Positions 1 to 7,700 of a stretch of DNA of 64,000 nucleotides are shown piece by piece. The stretch covers positions 1,116,001 through 1,180,000 of the forward strand of contig BPGE01000001.1 in NCBI GenBank assembly GCA_026002875.1, read 5' to 3'. The notes below the pieces were generated by a model, which saw nothing but the letters and a program-made list of their open reading frames with translations, made no database searches and was not told the DNA's origin. Position numbers and translations under genes: made by a program. Within the stretch, counting starts at the first letter, position 1, and every line of letters starts with the position of its first letter. Origin of the DNA: Bryobacteraceae bacterium. Its GTDB lineage: Bacteria > Acidobacteriota > Terriglobia > Bryobacterales > Bryobacteraceae.

Positions 1-198
1 CACGTTGCCCATGCCGGTCTCGTCGACCGCCATCTGGGCCAGCCGGCGCGCCTCCGCGCGCCCGGCGGCTGCGACGGCTTCGACGATGGCGTCCACCTGC
101 TCCTGAGTGAACTTCGCGTAGTGCAGCCAGGCGGCGTGCGCCAGCTCCGCCTTCGTGCGGACTTCCTCCAGGGACAGTGCGTCCGGCTCGTGCGGCAT
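1..198 (-). CDS. CoA-acylating aldehyde dehydrogenase (PduP/EutE-like), N-terminal part only
   Basis: Only the first 66 codons are present; the gene continues beyond position 1. The translation from the ATG at 198 ends in LAQMAVDETGMGNV. This matches the N-terminal region of the EutE/PduP family, which oxidises acetaldehyde or propionaldehyde to the acyl-CoA inside bacterial microcompartments. FTQEQVDAIV (residues 30-39) is also typical of microcompartment members of this family. The gene starts 28 nt downstream of a BMC-H shell gene on the same strand, which fits a microcompartment operon. The catalytic cysteine lies outside the window, so activity cannot be judged. The substrate aldehyde is unknown; in related loci it comes from fucose, rhamnose, ethanolamine or propanediol. 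Confidence 0.8.
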   Translation of the reverse strand, partial: MPHEPDALSLEEVRTKAELAHAAWLHYAKFTQEQVDAIVEAVAAAGRAEARRLAQMAVDETGMGNV

Positions 199-226
199 CG
201 TGCGTCTCCGCCCTCAGCCCCGGCTG

Positions 227-508
227 TTACTTTTTCGCGTGATTGGCGGGAATGACCTTCTCGGTTTCCTCGTGCGGATTGGGGATCACGTGAACGGCGA
301 TCAACTCGCCCACGCGCCGCGCCGCCGCCGCGCCGGCATCGGTAGCCGCCTTCACGGCGCCCACGTCGCCGCGTACGGTCACGACAACATAGGCCGCGCC
401 CACATACTCTTTCCCCGTGAGCACGACGTTCGCCGTCTTCACCATGGCGTCAGCGGCCTCGATCGCGCCGATCAGCCCTTTGGTCTCGACCATGCCCAAT
501 GCTTCCAT
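227..508 (-). CDS. Bacterial microcompartment hexameric shell protein (BMC-H, EutM/PduA-like)
   Basis: This 93-residue protein is a single BMC domain. It opens with [20 protein letters not shown], the hallmark of EutM/PduA/CsoS1 shell proteins, followed by MVKTANV and [13 protein letters not shown], the segment that lines the hexamer pore. Six copies form a flat hexagonal tile of the protein shell that encloses the aldehyde-producing enzymes. A GGAGG lies 12 nt upstream of the ATG at 508. The aldehyde dehydrogenase follows 28 nt downstream. Upstream there is only about 100 bp before an insertion sequence, so this could be the first gene of the operon, or the operon may have been split by the insertion. 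Which metabolic type of microcompartment this is cannot be told from these two genes. Confidence 0.93.
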   Translation of the reverse strand: MEALGMVETKGLIGAIEAADAMVKTANVVLTGKEYVGAAYVVVTVRGDVGAVKAATDAGAAAARRVGELIAVHVIPNPHEETEKVIPANHAKK

Positions 509-607
509 CGCTGCCTTTGACCTCCGGTAGAAAGCCCTTCGGGTGTTGAAACTCCCACGGTATCACAACCGCGGGAAGGTGGAACCTGCCCGTAATCCGT
601 CTGTCGC

Positions 608-649
608 GGCAACGTGAGAAGTTCCTATATGGGCAAAGTAGAAAGTTCC
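608..649. repeat. Left terminal repeat of the IS (two tandem copies)
   Basis: The inner copy GGCAAAGTAGAAAGTTCC is at 632-649. A degenerate copy, GGCAACGTGAGAAGTTCC, is at 608-625 (13 of 18 bases match the outer right copy). Their starts are 24 bp apart. Confidence 0.75.
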
Positions 650-688
650 TGTTGACAGCCGATGGGCTGAGGGATGGAAGGAATCGCG

Positions 689-1981
689 ATGAGCCAAAAG
701 GAACGGGACTGGTTGCACTGGCTGAAGCGGGTGCAGGAAGGCGAGATCACGCAGCGGCAGGCGGCGGAGTGGATGGATGTGAGCGAGCGGTGGGTGAGGG
801 AGCTGGTGCGGCGCTACGAGCGGGTGGGCGACGGGGTGGTGGTGCACGGGCTGCGGGGGCGGGCCTCGAACCGGCGGATCGAGGAAGCGAAGCGGGAAGA
901 AGCGATGAAGCTGCTGCGGCAGCCGGACTGGCATGATTTCGGGCCGACGTTTGCGAGCGAGCAGTTGGCCAGGTGCGGCATTGGGGCGAGCAAGGAGACG
1001 GTGCGGCAGTGGATGATGGCGGCGGGGCTGTGGGAGAGCCGGCGGCGGAAGGTGAGGGAGGTGCACGAGTGGCGGCCGCGGCGGAGCGCGTGGGGGGAGC
1101 TGGTGCAGTGGGACACGTCGGAGCACGACTGGCTGGAGGGCCGGGGCGAGCCGGTGCGGTATCTGGTGCGGATGATCGATGACGCGACGAGCCGGAGCTG
1201 GGGGCGGTTTGTGGCGAGCGACAGCACGCGGGCCAACATGGGGGTGCTGTGGGAGTACCTGGAGCGGTATGGGCGGATGGTGGATGTGTACACGGACCGG
1301 CACTCGATGTTTGTGGTGGCGCGGAGGGGGAGGGAAAGCGAAGACGAGTGGCGTGCGGCGGACCGGCTGACGCAGATCGGGCGGGCGCTGCGGGAGTTGG
1401 GCATCGGCTGGATCGGGGCGCTGTCGCCACAGGCCAAGGGGCGGGTGGAGCGCAGTTTCGGCACGGACCAGGACCGGCTGGTGAAGCTGCTGCGGCTGGC
1501 CAGGGTGAGGACTCTGGCGGAAGCCAACCGGTTTCTGGAGCAGGAGTACTGGCCGGAGTGGAACGAGCGCTTCGCGCTGCCTCTGGAGGGCGTGGCGAAT
1601 GCACACCGGCCGCTGACGGCGGAGATCGATCTGGGGGCCAGTTTGAGCCATGTCGAGACGCGGGTGATCGACAACGACTACACGATCTCGTTCGCCGGCC
1701 GCCGGTATCAGATCGCGCGGCAGGACGTGCAGGCCGGGATGAAGCGCCAGAGCCTGCGGGTGGAACTGCGGCTGGACGGAACGCTCAAAGCCCGGTATGA
1801 AGGCCGCTACGTAGAGATCGCTGAGTGCGGGCCGCCGGCGCCGGCTGCGCCTGCGGCGCCGCGCAAGCCGCCGCGCCGGAACCACAATGCCGGTGGCAAA
1901 AGCCGGTGGATGGAGGGCTTCTGGGAGCGGCCCGCCCCGCCGATGTGGCTGGCCATCGAGGAGTCCAACCGCCATGGCTGA
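689..1981 (+). CDS. ISNCY-family (IS1202-type) DDE transposase
   Basis: This 430-residue protein moves the surrounding insertion sequence. The N-terminal part has a helix-turn-helix (about residues 12-45, EITQRQAAEWMDVSERWVRE), followed by an rve/RNase-H-like catalytic core. Candidate DDE residues are D142 in QWDTSEHDWL, D203 in VYTDRHSMF and E254 in GRVERSFGTDQD. The QWDTSEHDWLEGRG block is characteristic of ISNCY transposases as I know them. The ATG at 689 was chosen because GGAAGG sits 7 nt upstream; an in-frame ATG at 674 has no usable ribosome site. The C-terminus is Pro/Ala/Arg-rich (about residues 370-405), probably a tail outside the catalytic core. No frameshift or stop interrupts it. 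Length is normal for the family. Confidence 0.9.
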   Translation: MSQKERDWLHWLKRVQEGEITQRQAAEWMDVSERWVRELVRRYERVGDGVVVHGLRGRASNRRIEEAKREEAMKLLRQPDWHDFGPTFASEQLARCGIGASKETVRQWMMAAGLWESRRRKVREVHEWRPRRSAWGELVQWDTSEHDWLEGRGEPVRYLVRMIDDATSRSWGRFVASDSTRANMGVLWEYLERYGRMVDVYTDRHSMFVVARRGRESEDEWRAADRLTQIGRALRELGIGWIGALSPQAKGRVERSFGTDQDRLVKLLRLARVRTLAEANRFLEQEYWPEWNERFALPLEGVANAHRPLTAEIDLGASLSHVETRVIDNDYTISFAGRRYQIARQDVQAGMKRQSLRVELRLDGTLKARYEGRYVEIAECGPPAPAAPAAPRKPPRRNHNAGGKSRWMEGFWERPAPPMWLAIEESNRHG

Positions 1982-2097
1982 AGCGGGGCCGCTGAGGGAA
2001 TTCGAGCGCCGGGCCGAAGCGGCCCGGCGGGCTTCGCGCCTGCTGTGCCCAAAGCCTCGCTCGGAGGCTCCACCCATGCAATCCGTCTTCCACGAAA

Positions 2098-2151
2098 AAG
2101 CCCCGCGGACAACCAGGAATCGCTCAACGATTCCCGCTTCCAGCGGGGCTT
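2098..2151. repeat. Nested double hairpin in the 3' part of the IS
   Basis: AAGCCCCGC (2098-2106) pairs with GCGGGGCTT (2143-2151). Inside the loop GGAATCG (2116-2122) pairs with CGATTCC (2128-2134). It lies between the transposase stop and the right end and could end transcription or protect the transposase from outside reading. There is no T-run in the plus direction. The rest of 1982-2267 shows no gene. Confidence 0.55.
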
Positions 2152-2267
2152 CTGCCGATTGCTCCGGAGCCAGCCCCGTCGCTTCGGCTTTGGGCATCCG
2201 CGCCAGGCGCGACCCCGGCGCGGCTGACCGAACATACCACGGGCGGCCCAAACCACCGCTCAAAACC

Positions 2268-2310
2268 GGAACTTTCTACTTTGCCCGAAACCGGAAGTTT
2301 CTACTTTGCC
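2268..2310. repeat. Right terminal repeat of the IS (two tandem copies)
   Basis: GGAACTTTCTACTTTGCCC (2268-2286) is the exact inverse of 631-649 on the left. A second copy, GGAAGTTTCTACTTTGCC, follows at 2293-2310, 25 bp further out, with one base changed. Confidence 0.85.
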
Positions 2311-2478
2311 TTGACATGCGGGCAGGGAGGGCTGGAAAACGGCGGCCATGGCGCCGGATTCGCCGGCCCCATCCAGCTACTGTGGTTCAACCCGAAGACA
2401 AGATGAGTGCGGAGATAGCGGATCCTCACGGCAGCGGCGAAAGCGGCAAGACGCTGAATCTGCGGGCGGAGGGGCGCG
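2311..2478. other. Intergenic stretch right of the IS; no gene seen
   Basis: Together with 1982-2310 this makes about 530 bp without a gene. Only weak, GC-driven open frames occur here. No tRNA-like fold, promoter or remnant of a microcompartment gene could be recognised. Confidence 0.5.
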
Positions 2479-2510
2479 GAAAAGGGAAATTGTGTTCCTG
2501 TCCCCTTTTC
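2479..2510 (-). terminator. Hairpin at the 3' end of the methyltransferase gene
   Basis: GAAAAGGG (2479-2486) pairs with CCCCTTTTC (2502-2510). It lies 3 nt past the stop of the minus-strand methyltransferase. The A/T-rich stem ends suit a terminator working in both directions. The core GGGGACAGGAACAC resembles dispersed REP-like palindromes, so a mobile repeat is an alternative. Confidence 0.55.
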
Positions 2511-2513
2511 AGG

Positions 2514-3935
2514 TCAGTACTGGAGGCGGACGAGCGAGAGATTCACCGAGAGCGTGCGCTCGTCGCCGGGGGCCTGAAATACAGGAGAGGCGTGGATCTC
2601 GATGATGTGCTCGGGCGCTTCCGGCACAGGAACCTCGATGACGAACAGCCCGGTGCGCTCCAGCCGCCTGACGCCCAGCGAAACTCCGTTGGAGTGCAGT
2701 TCCAATCTTGCCAGGCTGGGGGAGAAGCCCTGAATGCGCAGGGTGGCCCGGCCAGGGCGCGAGGGAATGAGGCGCAGGCGCGCGCGGGGGCCGATCCAGC
2801 GGTACTTGTTGCCGAACTCGCCCTCCAGATCGTAGAAGCCCTCGAGGAGCGCCTCCTCGTGGCCGGGCTTTGAGAAATCGATGTTGTCAGGACGGAGCCC
2901 GGGATAAAGTTCAGCGCGCAGTTTCGAAGGCAGGAGGTTGTAAACATCCTCTTCTGCAGAAGCAGAGAAGCCGCAGCCCGGACAGCGGAGGCAGTCCTGA
3001 TTCCAGGGCAGCGGCGCGAGGCAATCGGGGCAGGCGAGAGCCTCCTGCGCGGAGAGCGAAGGGGGAAGCTGGCCGGGCTTGCGGCAGAGCGCCGCAATGG
3101 TGCCGCCCAGGAAGCGCGCGGCGCGCGCGTCGGTGAAGTTTGGATACAGGCGAAGGGCCGAGATCACCGCACGGTTGGCCCAGCCCGAAGCCCTGGGAAA
3201 CGTCAGGACCCGGTTGCCGACGAAGTAGCGTCCGATCAGCTTCAGCCAGTCTCGGAGTCCGAAGCGATGGTTCTGGCGGATCCCGAACGACTCTTCCTGC
3301 CAGGCGCCGATCACGTCGGCCGCGAAATAATCCAGCACCCCCCAGCGGTAAAACGTGCGCTCGATGGCGCTCATGCGATCCGGATAGGGGGCGCGATAGG
3401 CGCGAAGAGTCAGGATCCGGCGAATCGGCTCCTCGGCGAAGAAGTACACGCCGCCCGGGGCGAGCACCCGGTGCACTTCACGGAAGACGGCTTCCACGTC
3501 CATGAACTGGGACAGCATCTGGAAGCTCATGACGAAAGCCAGCGAGCCGTCCCGGAAGGGCAGCCGCGTGGCGTCCCCCGCTACGAGAACCGGGCTTCTT
3601 TCGAGATTCCACGCCTTGCGGAGGAAGCGCCCGTGACGCAGAGCGTCGGCGGAGATGTCCAGAGCGAACCCGGTCGCCCCAAACTGGTTGGCCAGCATGT
3701 AGGAGCTGTGGCCGGCGTTGGCGCCGATCTCAAGGAACGGCGACAACGAAGCCACGGCTTCCATGTTGTCCTGAAGAATGGCCCCGCGGCGGACATTCTC
3801 GTCCCTGTATGCGGCCAGGACTCTCTCCGGCTGGCCCAGCGAAGCGAAGTTGTGGAAGTCCACCTGCGCCCGCTTGACCGAGAGGTCCTGCGCCTGGGTG
3901 TCGACCGGCAGTGGCTCAACCATGGGTGATCTCAT
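2514..3935 (-). CDS. Class I SAM-dependent methyltransferase with C-terminal zinc-ribbon segment
   Basis: The protein has 473 residues if started at the ATG at 3935; the ATG at 3923 is equally possible because neither has a strong ribosome site. Residues 60-170 form a Methyltransf_11-like fold: FLEIGANAGHS (motif I, 68-78), GDATRLPFRDGSLAFVMS, and HRVLAPGGVYFFAEEP. The block at 301-322 has five cysteines (C302, C305, C315, C318, C321) in a Trm112/zinc-ribbon-like pattern, followed by VYNLLPSKLR. The remaining 120 residues look like a beta-rich domain I do not recognise. The substrate is unknown; small molecules or glycans are both possible. It is transcribed away from the pseudouridine synthase with about 150 bp between them. 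Confidence 0.75.
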   Translation of the reverse strand: MRSPMVEPLPVDTQAQDLSVKRAQVDFHNFASLGQPERVLAAYRDENVRRGAILQDNMEAVASLSPFLEIGANAGHSSYMLANQFGATGFALDISADALRHGRFLRKAWNLERSPVLVAGDATRLPFRDGSLAFVMSFQMLSQFMDVEAVFREVHRVLAPGGVYFFAEEPIRRILTLRAYRAPYPDRMSAIERTFYRWGVLDYFAADVIGAWQEESFGIRQNHRFGLRDWLKLIGRYFVGNRVLTFPRASGWANRAVISALRLYPNFTDARAARFLGGTIAALCRKPGQLPPSLSAQEALACPDCLAPLPWNQDCLRCPGCGFSASAEEDVYNLLPSKLRAELYPGLRPDNIDFSKPGHEEALLEGFYDLEGEFGNKYRWIGPRARLRLIPSRPGRATLRIQGFSPSLARLELHSNGVSLGVRRLERTGLFVIEVPVPEAPEHIIEIHASPVFQAPGDERTLSVNLSLVRLQY

Positions 3936-4086
3936 GTTGTACCGCACCGGATGATCCGTTGGCAATGGCCATCCTCGCGCGTGCGGCGTCCATCTCTGGA
4001 GATGCCGGCGCCGGCACTCCGGCGGCAAAACCGGCTTCCGCCGGCGGCAGGCTGGTTGATCCGGGGGGCGGCAGAGCCCCACACTG

Positions 4087-4839
4087 GTGGACGTGCCGCA
4101 GACGGACTGGGGCTGGCTGGTCACGCCAGAGGAGTTGCGCGCGTGGACGATCGAGTGCACCGCCGACTGGCTGGTGTTGAACAAGCCCGCCGGGGTCGTG
4201 TGTCACCCGTCCAAGCACGGGCCGTGGTCCAGCCTTGTGGGAGCGGCGCGCGAGTGGCTCGGAGAGGACGTACTGCACATGCCCTCGCGGCTCGACCGCG
4301 AGACCAGCGGCGTGGTGGTGCTCGTGCGGAGGAGGAATCTCGCCAGCGCAATGCAGCGCGCGATGCAGCATGGGCAGGCGCGGAAGAGCTATGTGGCGAT
4401 CCTGGAAGGCGAACTGAGGCAGGAAATCTTGACAGACCTACCCATCGGCCGTGCGGAAGGCTCTCATGTTTTTCTGAAGCAGGGAGTCAGGCCCGACGGA
4501 TATCCCGCGCGGACCCGCTTCACTCCCCTTGAGCATCGCGGCGGAAAAACACTGGCGCGCATTGAGCCGGAAACGGGCCGCCTGCATCAGATCCGCGTGC
4601 ACGCGGCGGCGCTGGGCCACCCGGTGTGCGGCGACAAATTATACGGGCCGGATGAGAGGCTGTTTCTCGAGTTTCTCCGCCACGGTCTGACGGACCGTCT
4701 TCGGGCCGCGCTCGGTGCGGAGCGGCAGATGCTTCACGCCGAGCGGATCGCCTTCGAGCTGCCGTGCGGAGAGATTGCGTTCGAAGCGCCTCCAGCCGGC
4801 GATCTGCGCGCGTTCTGGGAAGACCTCAGAAGCCGATGA
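4087..4839 (+). CDS. RluA-family pseudouridine synthase
   Basis: This 250-residue enzyme converts specific uridines in rRNA or tRNA to pseudouridine. It has the catalytic motif SRLDRETSG with the nucleophilic Asp at residue 70. It also has the N-terminal LVLNKPAGVVCHPS strand and the C-terminal RLHQIRVHAAALGHPVCGDKLYG block typical of RluA/RluC/RluD. No S4 RNA-binding domain precedes it, so it is of the short, RluA-like form. The start is GTG at 4087; no in-frame ATG lies upstream. Its 3' end overlaps the convergent SDR gene by 14 bp. Which uridine it modifies cannot be told from sequence. Confidence 0.9.
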   Translation: MDVPQTDWGWLVTPEELRAWTIECTADWLVLNKPAGVVCHPSKHGPWSSLVGAAREWLGEDVLHMPSRLDRETSGVVVLVRRRNLASAMQRAMQHGQARKSYVAILEGELRQEILTDLPIGRAEGSHVFLKQGVRPDGYPARTRFTPLEHRGGKTLARIEPETGRLHQIRVHAAALGHPVCGDKLYGPDERLFLEFLRHGLTDRLRAALGAERQMLHAERIAFELPCGEIAFEAPPAGDLRAFWEDLRSR

Positions 4840-5614
4840 GCACGCCGCCATCAACCGGCAGCACGACGCCGTTGACGAAGCGCGCCGCCGGCGAGCACAG
4901 GTACACGGCGGCCCAGCCGACGTCTTCGGTCGAGCCCAGCCGCCCCAGAGGCGTGCGGCTCAGCACGCGGTTCTTGCGCGCCGGGTCTGAGTCCAGCGCC
5001 TTGCGCGAAATCTCCGTCTCGATGAAGCCCGGCGCGATCGCGTTCACGCGGATGCCTTTCGGCGACAGATCCACCGCCAGCGACCGCACCATGCCGAGGT
5101 ACGCCGATTTCGCCGTCGAATAGGCGAACACGCGCGACAGCCCGAAGAACGACGTCATCGACGCCGTGAAGAGCACGTGGCCGTGCTGCTTTTCGATCAT
5201 CGGCGGAATGAAGGCGCGAGTGAGCGCGTAGGCGCCGGTCACATGCGTGTCCAACATGTGCCGGAATTCGGCCTCGTCGGTCTCCTCGATGGTCTTCTTC
5301 AGGTGATGGCCGGCGTTGTTGACGAGAATCGTGACGTCTCCGTAGCGCGCCCGGACGTCCTCGACGAGAGCGGGAACGTGCGCCGTCTCCGCCACATCGT
5401 GCACGGCCCATCCGGCCTGCGGGCCCAGTTCCGCGGCGGCTTTCTCGAGCAGCTCGCGGCGCCTTCCCACGAGGATGACCCGTGCGCCCGCTTCGATGAA
5501 TGCGTGCGCGATGGCGCGGCCGATGCCCGTGGCCCCGCCGGTGATCAGCGCCAGTTCGTTCTTCAGGGAGAACGCCTGGTCCAGTGTCATGAACGGTTGC
5601 GTGGATGGTTCCAT
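4826..5614 (-). CDS. Short-chain dehydrogenase/reductase, gluconate 5-dehydrogenase-like
   Basis: This is a 262-residue NAD(P)-dependent SDR. The cofactor site is TGGATGIG (25-32), NNAG is at 99-102, and the catalytic set is S152, Y165 and K169 (YSTAK). The C-terminal VLPVDGGVLIGF is standard for classical SDRs. It is divergent from a tagaturonate epimerase gene with only 28 bp between the start codons. In Thermotoga maritima the epimerase TM0440 neighbours an SDR (TM0441) in the same way (from memory), so a role in reducing a keto-sugar acid such as fructuronate, or a 5-ketogluconate step, is likely. An ATG at 5590 (MTLDQAF) is an alternative start that would widen the control region. Confidence 0.85.
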   Translation of the reverse strand: MEPSTQPFMTLDQAFSLKNELALITGGATGIGRAIAHAFIEAGARVILVGRRRELLEKAAAELGPQAGWAVHDVAETAHVPALVEDVRARYGDVTILVNNAGHHLKKTIEETDEAEFRHMLDTHVTGAYALTRAFIPPMIEKQHGHVLFTASMTSFFGLSRVFAYSTAKSAYLGMVRSLAVDLSPKGIRVNAIAPGFIETEISRKALDSDPARKNRVLSRTPLGRLGSTEDVGWAAVYLCSPAARFVNGVVLPVDGGVLIGF

Positions 5615-5625
5615 GGAAGCCCCGA

Positions 5626-5641
5626 TACTGATATGTTAGTA
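5626..5641. promoter_or_regulatory. Candidate operator between SDR and epimerase genes
   Basis: TACTGATATGTTAGTA is an imperfect palindrome (12 of 16 bases symmetric). It fills most of the 28 bp between the two divergent start codons. A shared regulator responding to a hexuronate would fit, but no regulator gene is adjacent. Confidence 0.35.
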
Positions 5642-5642
5642 C

Positions 5643-6881
5643 ATGGCCATGGAATTCGCAAAATCCCCGGAACGGTTTTCACTCGGCATGGGCGACCGCT
5701 TTGCGCAACAGGGGCGGGCGCAGCTCGAGGCCTGCCTGAAAGCGAAGAAGGCGGGCGTGGAAATCACGCCGGTCTGGAACAAGAGCGCCCGGGAGCATGC
5801 CATCGTCGGCAGCCACCCGGCGGATGTGCGCCGCGAGGCGGACGAGGCCGTTGCCGCGCTGGGCTGGGACGGCGTGTACTTCGTGGACGCAGACCACATC
5901 CGGATGGAAACGGTGGACGCGTTCATTGGTCCCTGCGATTATTTCACCATCGACGTCGCCGATTCGATTGGAAAGCCTGTGGACGAAGCAGCCCTGGACA
6001 GGTTCTGCTCGGAGGCGGGCGACTGCGGCGGCGCGTTCGGGCTCACGCGGCGGAGCGTCCGGCGCATCGCCTCGAAGTACCTTGCGGCGGTGCAGGAAGC
6101 AGCCCGGATCATGATGCGGATCAGGAACACGAAAGGGCACAGCGCCTTCGTCATCGAGGTCTCCATGGATGAGACCGACACGCCGCAGACGCCGGACGAG
6201 CTCTTCGTCATTCTCTCCGCGCTGGCGCATGAAGCCGTGGGCCCGGAAACGATCGCGCCGAAATTCACCGGGCGGTTCAACAAAGGCGTCGACTACGAGG
6301 GGGACGTGGAGCAGTTCGAACGCGAATTCGAGGCAGACATCGAGGCCATCCGTCTGGCCGTGAAGCGGTACGGTTTCCCGCCCTATCTGAAGCTGAGCGT
6401 CCACTCCGGCAGCGACAAATTCTCGCTGTATCCGGTGATCCGGCGGGTTCTGGCGAGAACCGGCGCCGGCGTCCATCTGAAAACGGCGGGCACGACGTGG
6501 CTGGAAGAGCTGATCGGGCTGGCGGAAGCGGGCGGCGAGGGACTCGCTCTCGCCAAAGAGATTTACGCCGAAGCGCTGGAGCACCTGGAAGAGCTCTGCG
6601 CGCCTTACGCGGCAGTGATCGACATCGACCCGTCGCGGCTGCCCGCGGCGTTGGATGTGGCAGGATGGGACTCGCAGCGGTTCGTGGCCGCATTGCGCCA
6701 CGACCCGGCGTGTCCGGATTTCAATCCGGATCTGCGTCAGCTGCTGCACGTGGGCTACAAGATCGCCGCGAAGATGGGCGAGCGTTACCTCAGCCTGGTG
6801 CGCGCGTGCGAAGAGACCGTTTCGCGCAATGTCACGTTCAACCTTTTCGAGCGCCATATCCGGCCGCTGTGGCTGGACTGA
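5643..6881 (+). CDS. uxaE: Tagaturonate/fructuronate epimerase, UxaE family
   Basis: This 412-residue protein resembles UxaE, which interconverts D-tagaturonate and D-fructuronate and so links galacturonate to glucuronate catabolism. Recognisable blocks are YFVDADHIRMETVDAFIGPCDYFTIDVAD, HSAFVIEVSMDE, KFTGRFNKGVDYEGD, KLSVHSGSDKFSLYP and HLKTAGTTWLEE, described here as separate conserved islands rather than a single match. His, Asp and Glu residues in these islands are likely metal ligands. The start is ATG at 5643 (MAMEFAKSPERF); an ATG at 5649 is possible. It pairs divergently with an SDR that could take the next reductive step. The assignment rests on recall of the family. Confidence 0.8.
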   Translation: MAMEFAKSPERFSLGMGDRFAQQGRAQLEACLKAKKAGVEITPVWNKSAREHAIVGSHPADVRREADEAVAALGWDGVYFVDADHIRMETVDAFIGPCDYFTIDVADSIGKPVDEAALDRFCSEAGDCGGAFGLTRRSVRRIASKYLAAVQEAARIMMRIRNTKGHSAFVIEVSMDETDTPQTPDELFVILSALAHEAVGPETIAPKFTGRFNKGVDYEGDVEQFEREFEADIEAIRLAVKRYGFPPYLKLSVHSGSDKFSLYPVIRRVLARTGAGVHLKTAGTTWLEELIGLAEAGGEGLALAKEIYAEALEHLEELCAPYAAVIDIDPSRLPAALDVAGWDSQRFVAALRHDPACPDFNPDLRQLLHVGYKIAAKMGERYLSLVRACEETVSRNVTFNLFERHIRPLWLD

Positions 6882-6938
6882 TCCGCGCAACTGCGCGGCC
6901 AGGCGCCGATCGATTATCATCTGCGGAAGCAGTTCCGC

Positions 6939-7688
6939 ATGAACCCGGCTGAATTCCAGAACATCGCCGCGGCGGAAGAACGGATGTGGTGGTTCCGCGG
7001 CATGCGGGAGATCTTCCGCAGGATCGCGGAGCGGCATCTGCCGCCGGGCATCCGCGACGTTCTGGATGCCGGATGCGGCACGGGCGCGAATGCGGAGTGG
7101 ATGGCGCGCGCGTTCGGCTGGCGCGTGGCCTGTCTGGATTTCGCCGAAGAGGGGCTCCGCTACGCGGCGCGCCGCGCGGGGCTCGCGGGCTTTGTCCGGG
7201 GAGATGTGCGGGCGCTGCCGTTCCGCGGACGGAGCTTCGATCTGGTCACCATCTTCGATGTCCTGGCGCATCTGGACCCGGGGCAGGAGGCTGAAGCGCT
7301 TCGGGAAGCGGAGCGCTGCCTGCGGCCGGGCGGCTGGCTGTTTCTGCGCGCCTCGGCGTTCCGGTGGCTGCGCAGCCGGCATGCGGAGTTCGTGAACGAA
7401 AAGCAGCGGTTCACGCTGCCGCACCTGCTGGACACGGCGCGGAGCGCGGGTCTGCGGCCGCGGTATTCGACTTACGCCAATTCGCTCCTGCTGCCGGTGG
7501 CCGTGGCGAAATTCCGTCTGGTGGAGCCGCTGCTGCGCGCGCCGGCGGCCAGCGGCGTCCATCTCGGGCCTGAATGGCTGGAAAGCGCGCTGGGCAAGGT
7601 GCTGGAACTGGAGGCCCGGCGGATCGGACGGGGCGGCCGGTTCCCGATCGGGCAGTCGGCCATCCTGCTGGCGCAGAAAGAAGCGTGA
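6939..7688 (+). CDS. Class I SAM-dependent methyltransferase
   Basis: This 249-residue protein has the SAM-binding motif VLDAGCGTGA (41-50). It also has LDFAEEGL after strand 2, GDVRALPFRGRSFDLVTIFDVLAHL, and ERCLRPGGWLFLRASAF. All belong to the Methyltransf_11 type acting on small molecules or glycans. WWFRGMREIF near the N-terminus is often seen in methyltransferases beside glycosyltransferases. It converges on a GT2 glycosyltransferase gene 12 bp away, so the pair may serve a surface glycan or glycolipid. The substrate is unknown. No signal peptide is seen. Confidence 0.85.
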   Translation: MNPAEFQNIAAAEERMWWFRGMREIFRRIAERHLPPGIRDVLDAGCGTGANAEWMARAFGWRVACLDFAEEGLRYAARRAGLAGFVRGDVRALPFRGRSFDLVTIFDVLAHLDPGQEAEALREAERCLRPGGWLFLRASAFRWLRSRHAEFVNEKQRFTLPHLLDTARSAGLRPRYSTYANSLLLPVAVAKFRLVEPLLRAPAASGVHLGPEWLESALGKVLELEARRIGRGGRFPIGQSAILLAQKEA

Positions 7689-7700
7689 GTCAGCCGGCAG

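Larger units (their letters stand above)
608..2310 (+). mobile_element. Insertion sequence, ISNCY family (IS1202-like), about 1.7 kb
   Basis: One transposase gene (689-1981) is bracketed by inverted copies of the motif GGCAAAGTAGAAAGTTCC. The motif appears twice at each end: about 608-625 (degenerate) and 632-649 on the left, and 2268-2285 and 2293-2310 on the right, with a period of 24-25 bp. The outer boundary could be either the outer or the inner copy. The element has no passenger gene; about 290 bp separate the transposase stop from the right repeat. Members of the IS1202 group are known (from memory) for long target duplications of about 24-29 bp, so one repeat at each end could be part of a duplicated target. 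The transposase is intact, so the element may be active. Confidence 0.85.

Noticed and set aside
563-2263. 566-residue minus-strand frame across the insertion sequence
   Set aside because: It is antisense to the transposase, Pro/Arg/His-rich and lacks any recognisable motif.
5679-7562. 627-residue minus-strand frame opposite the epimerase and methyltransferase
   Set aside because: It spans two real plus-strand genes with clear motifs and has biased composition.
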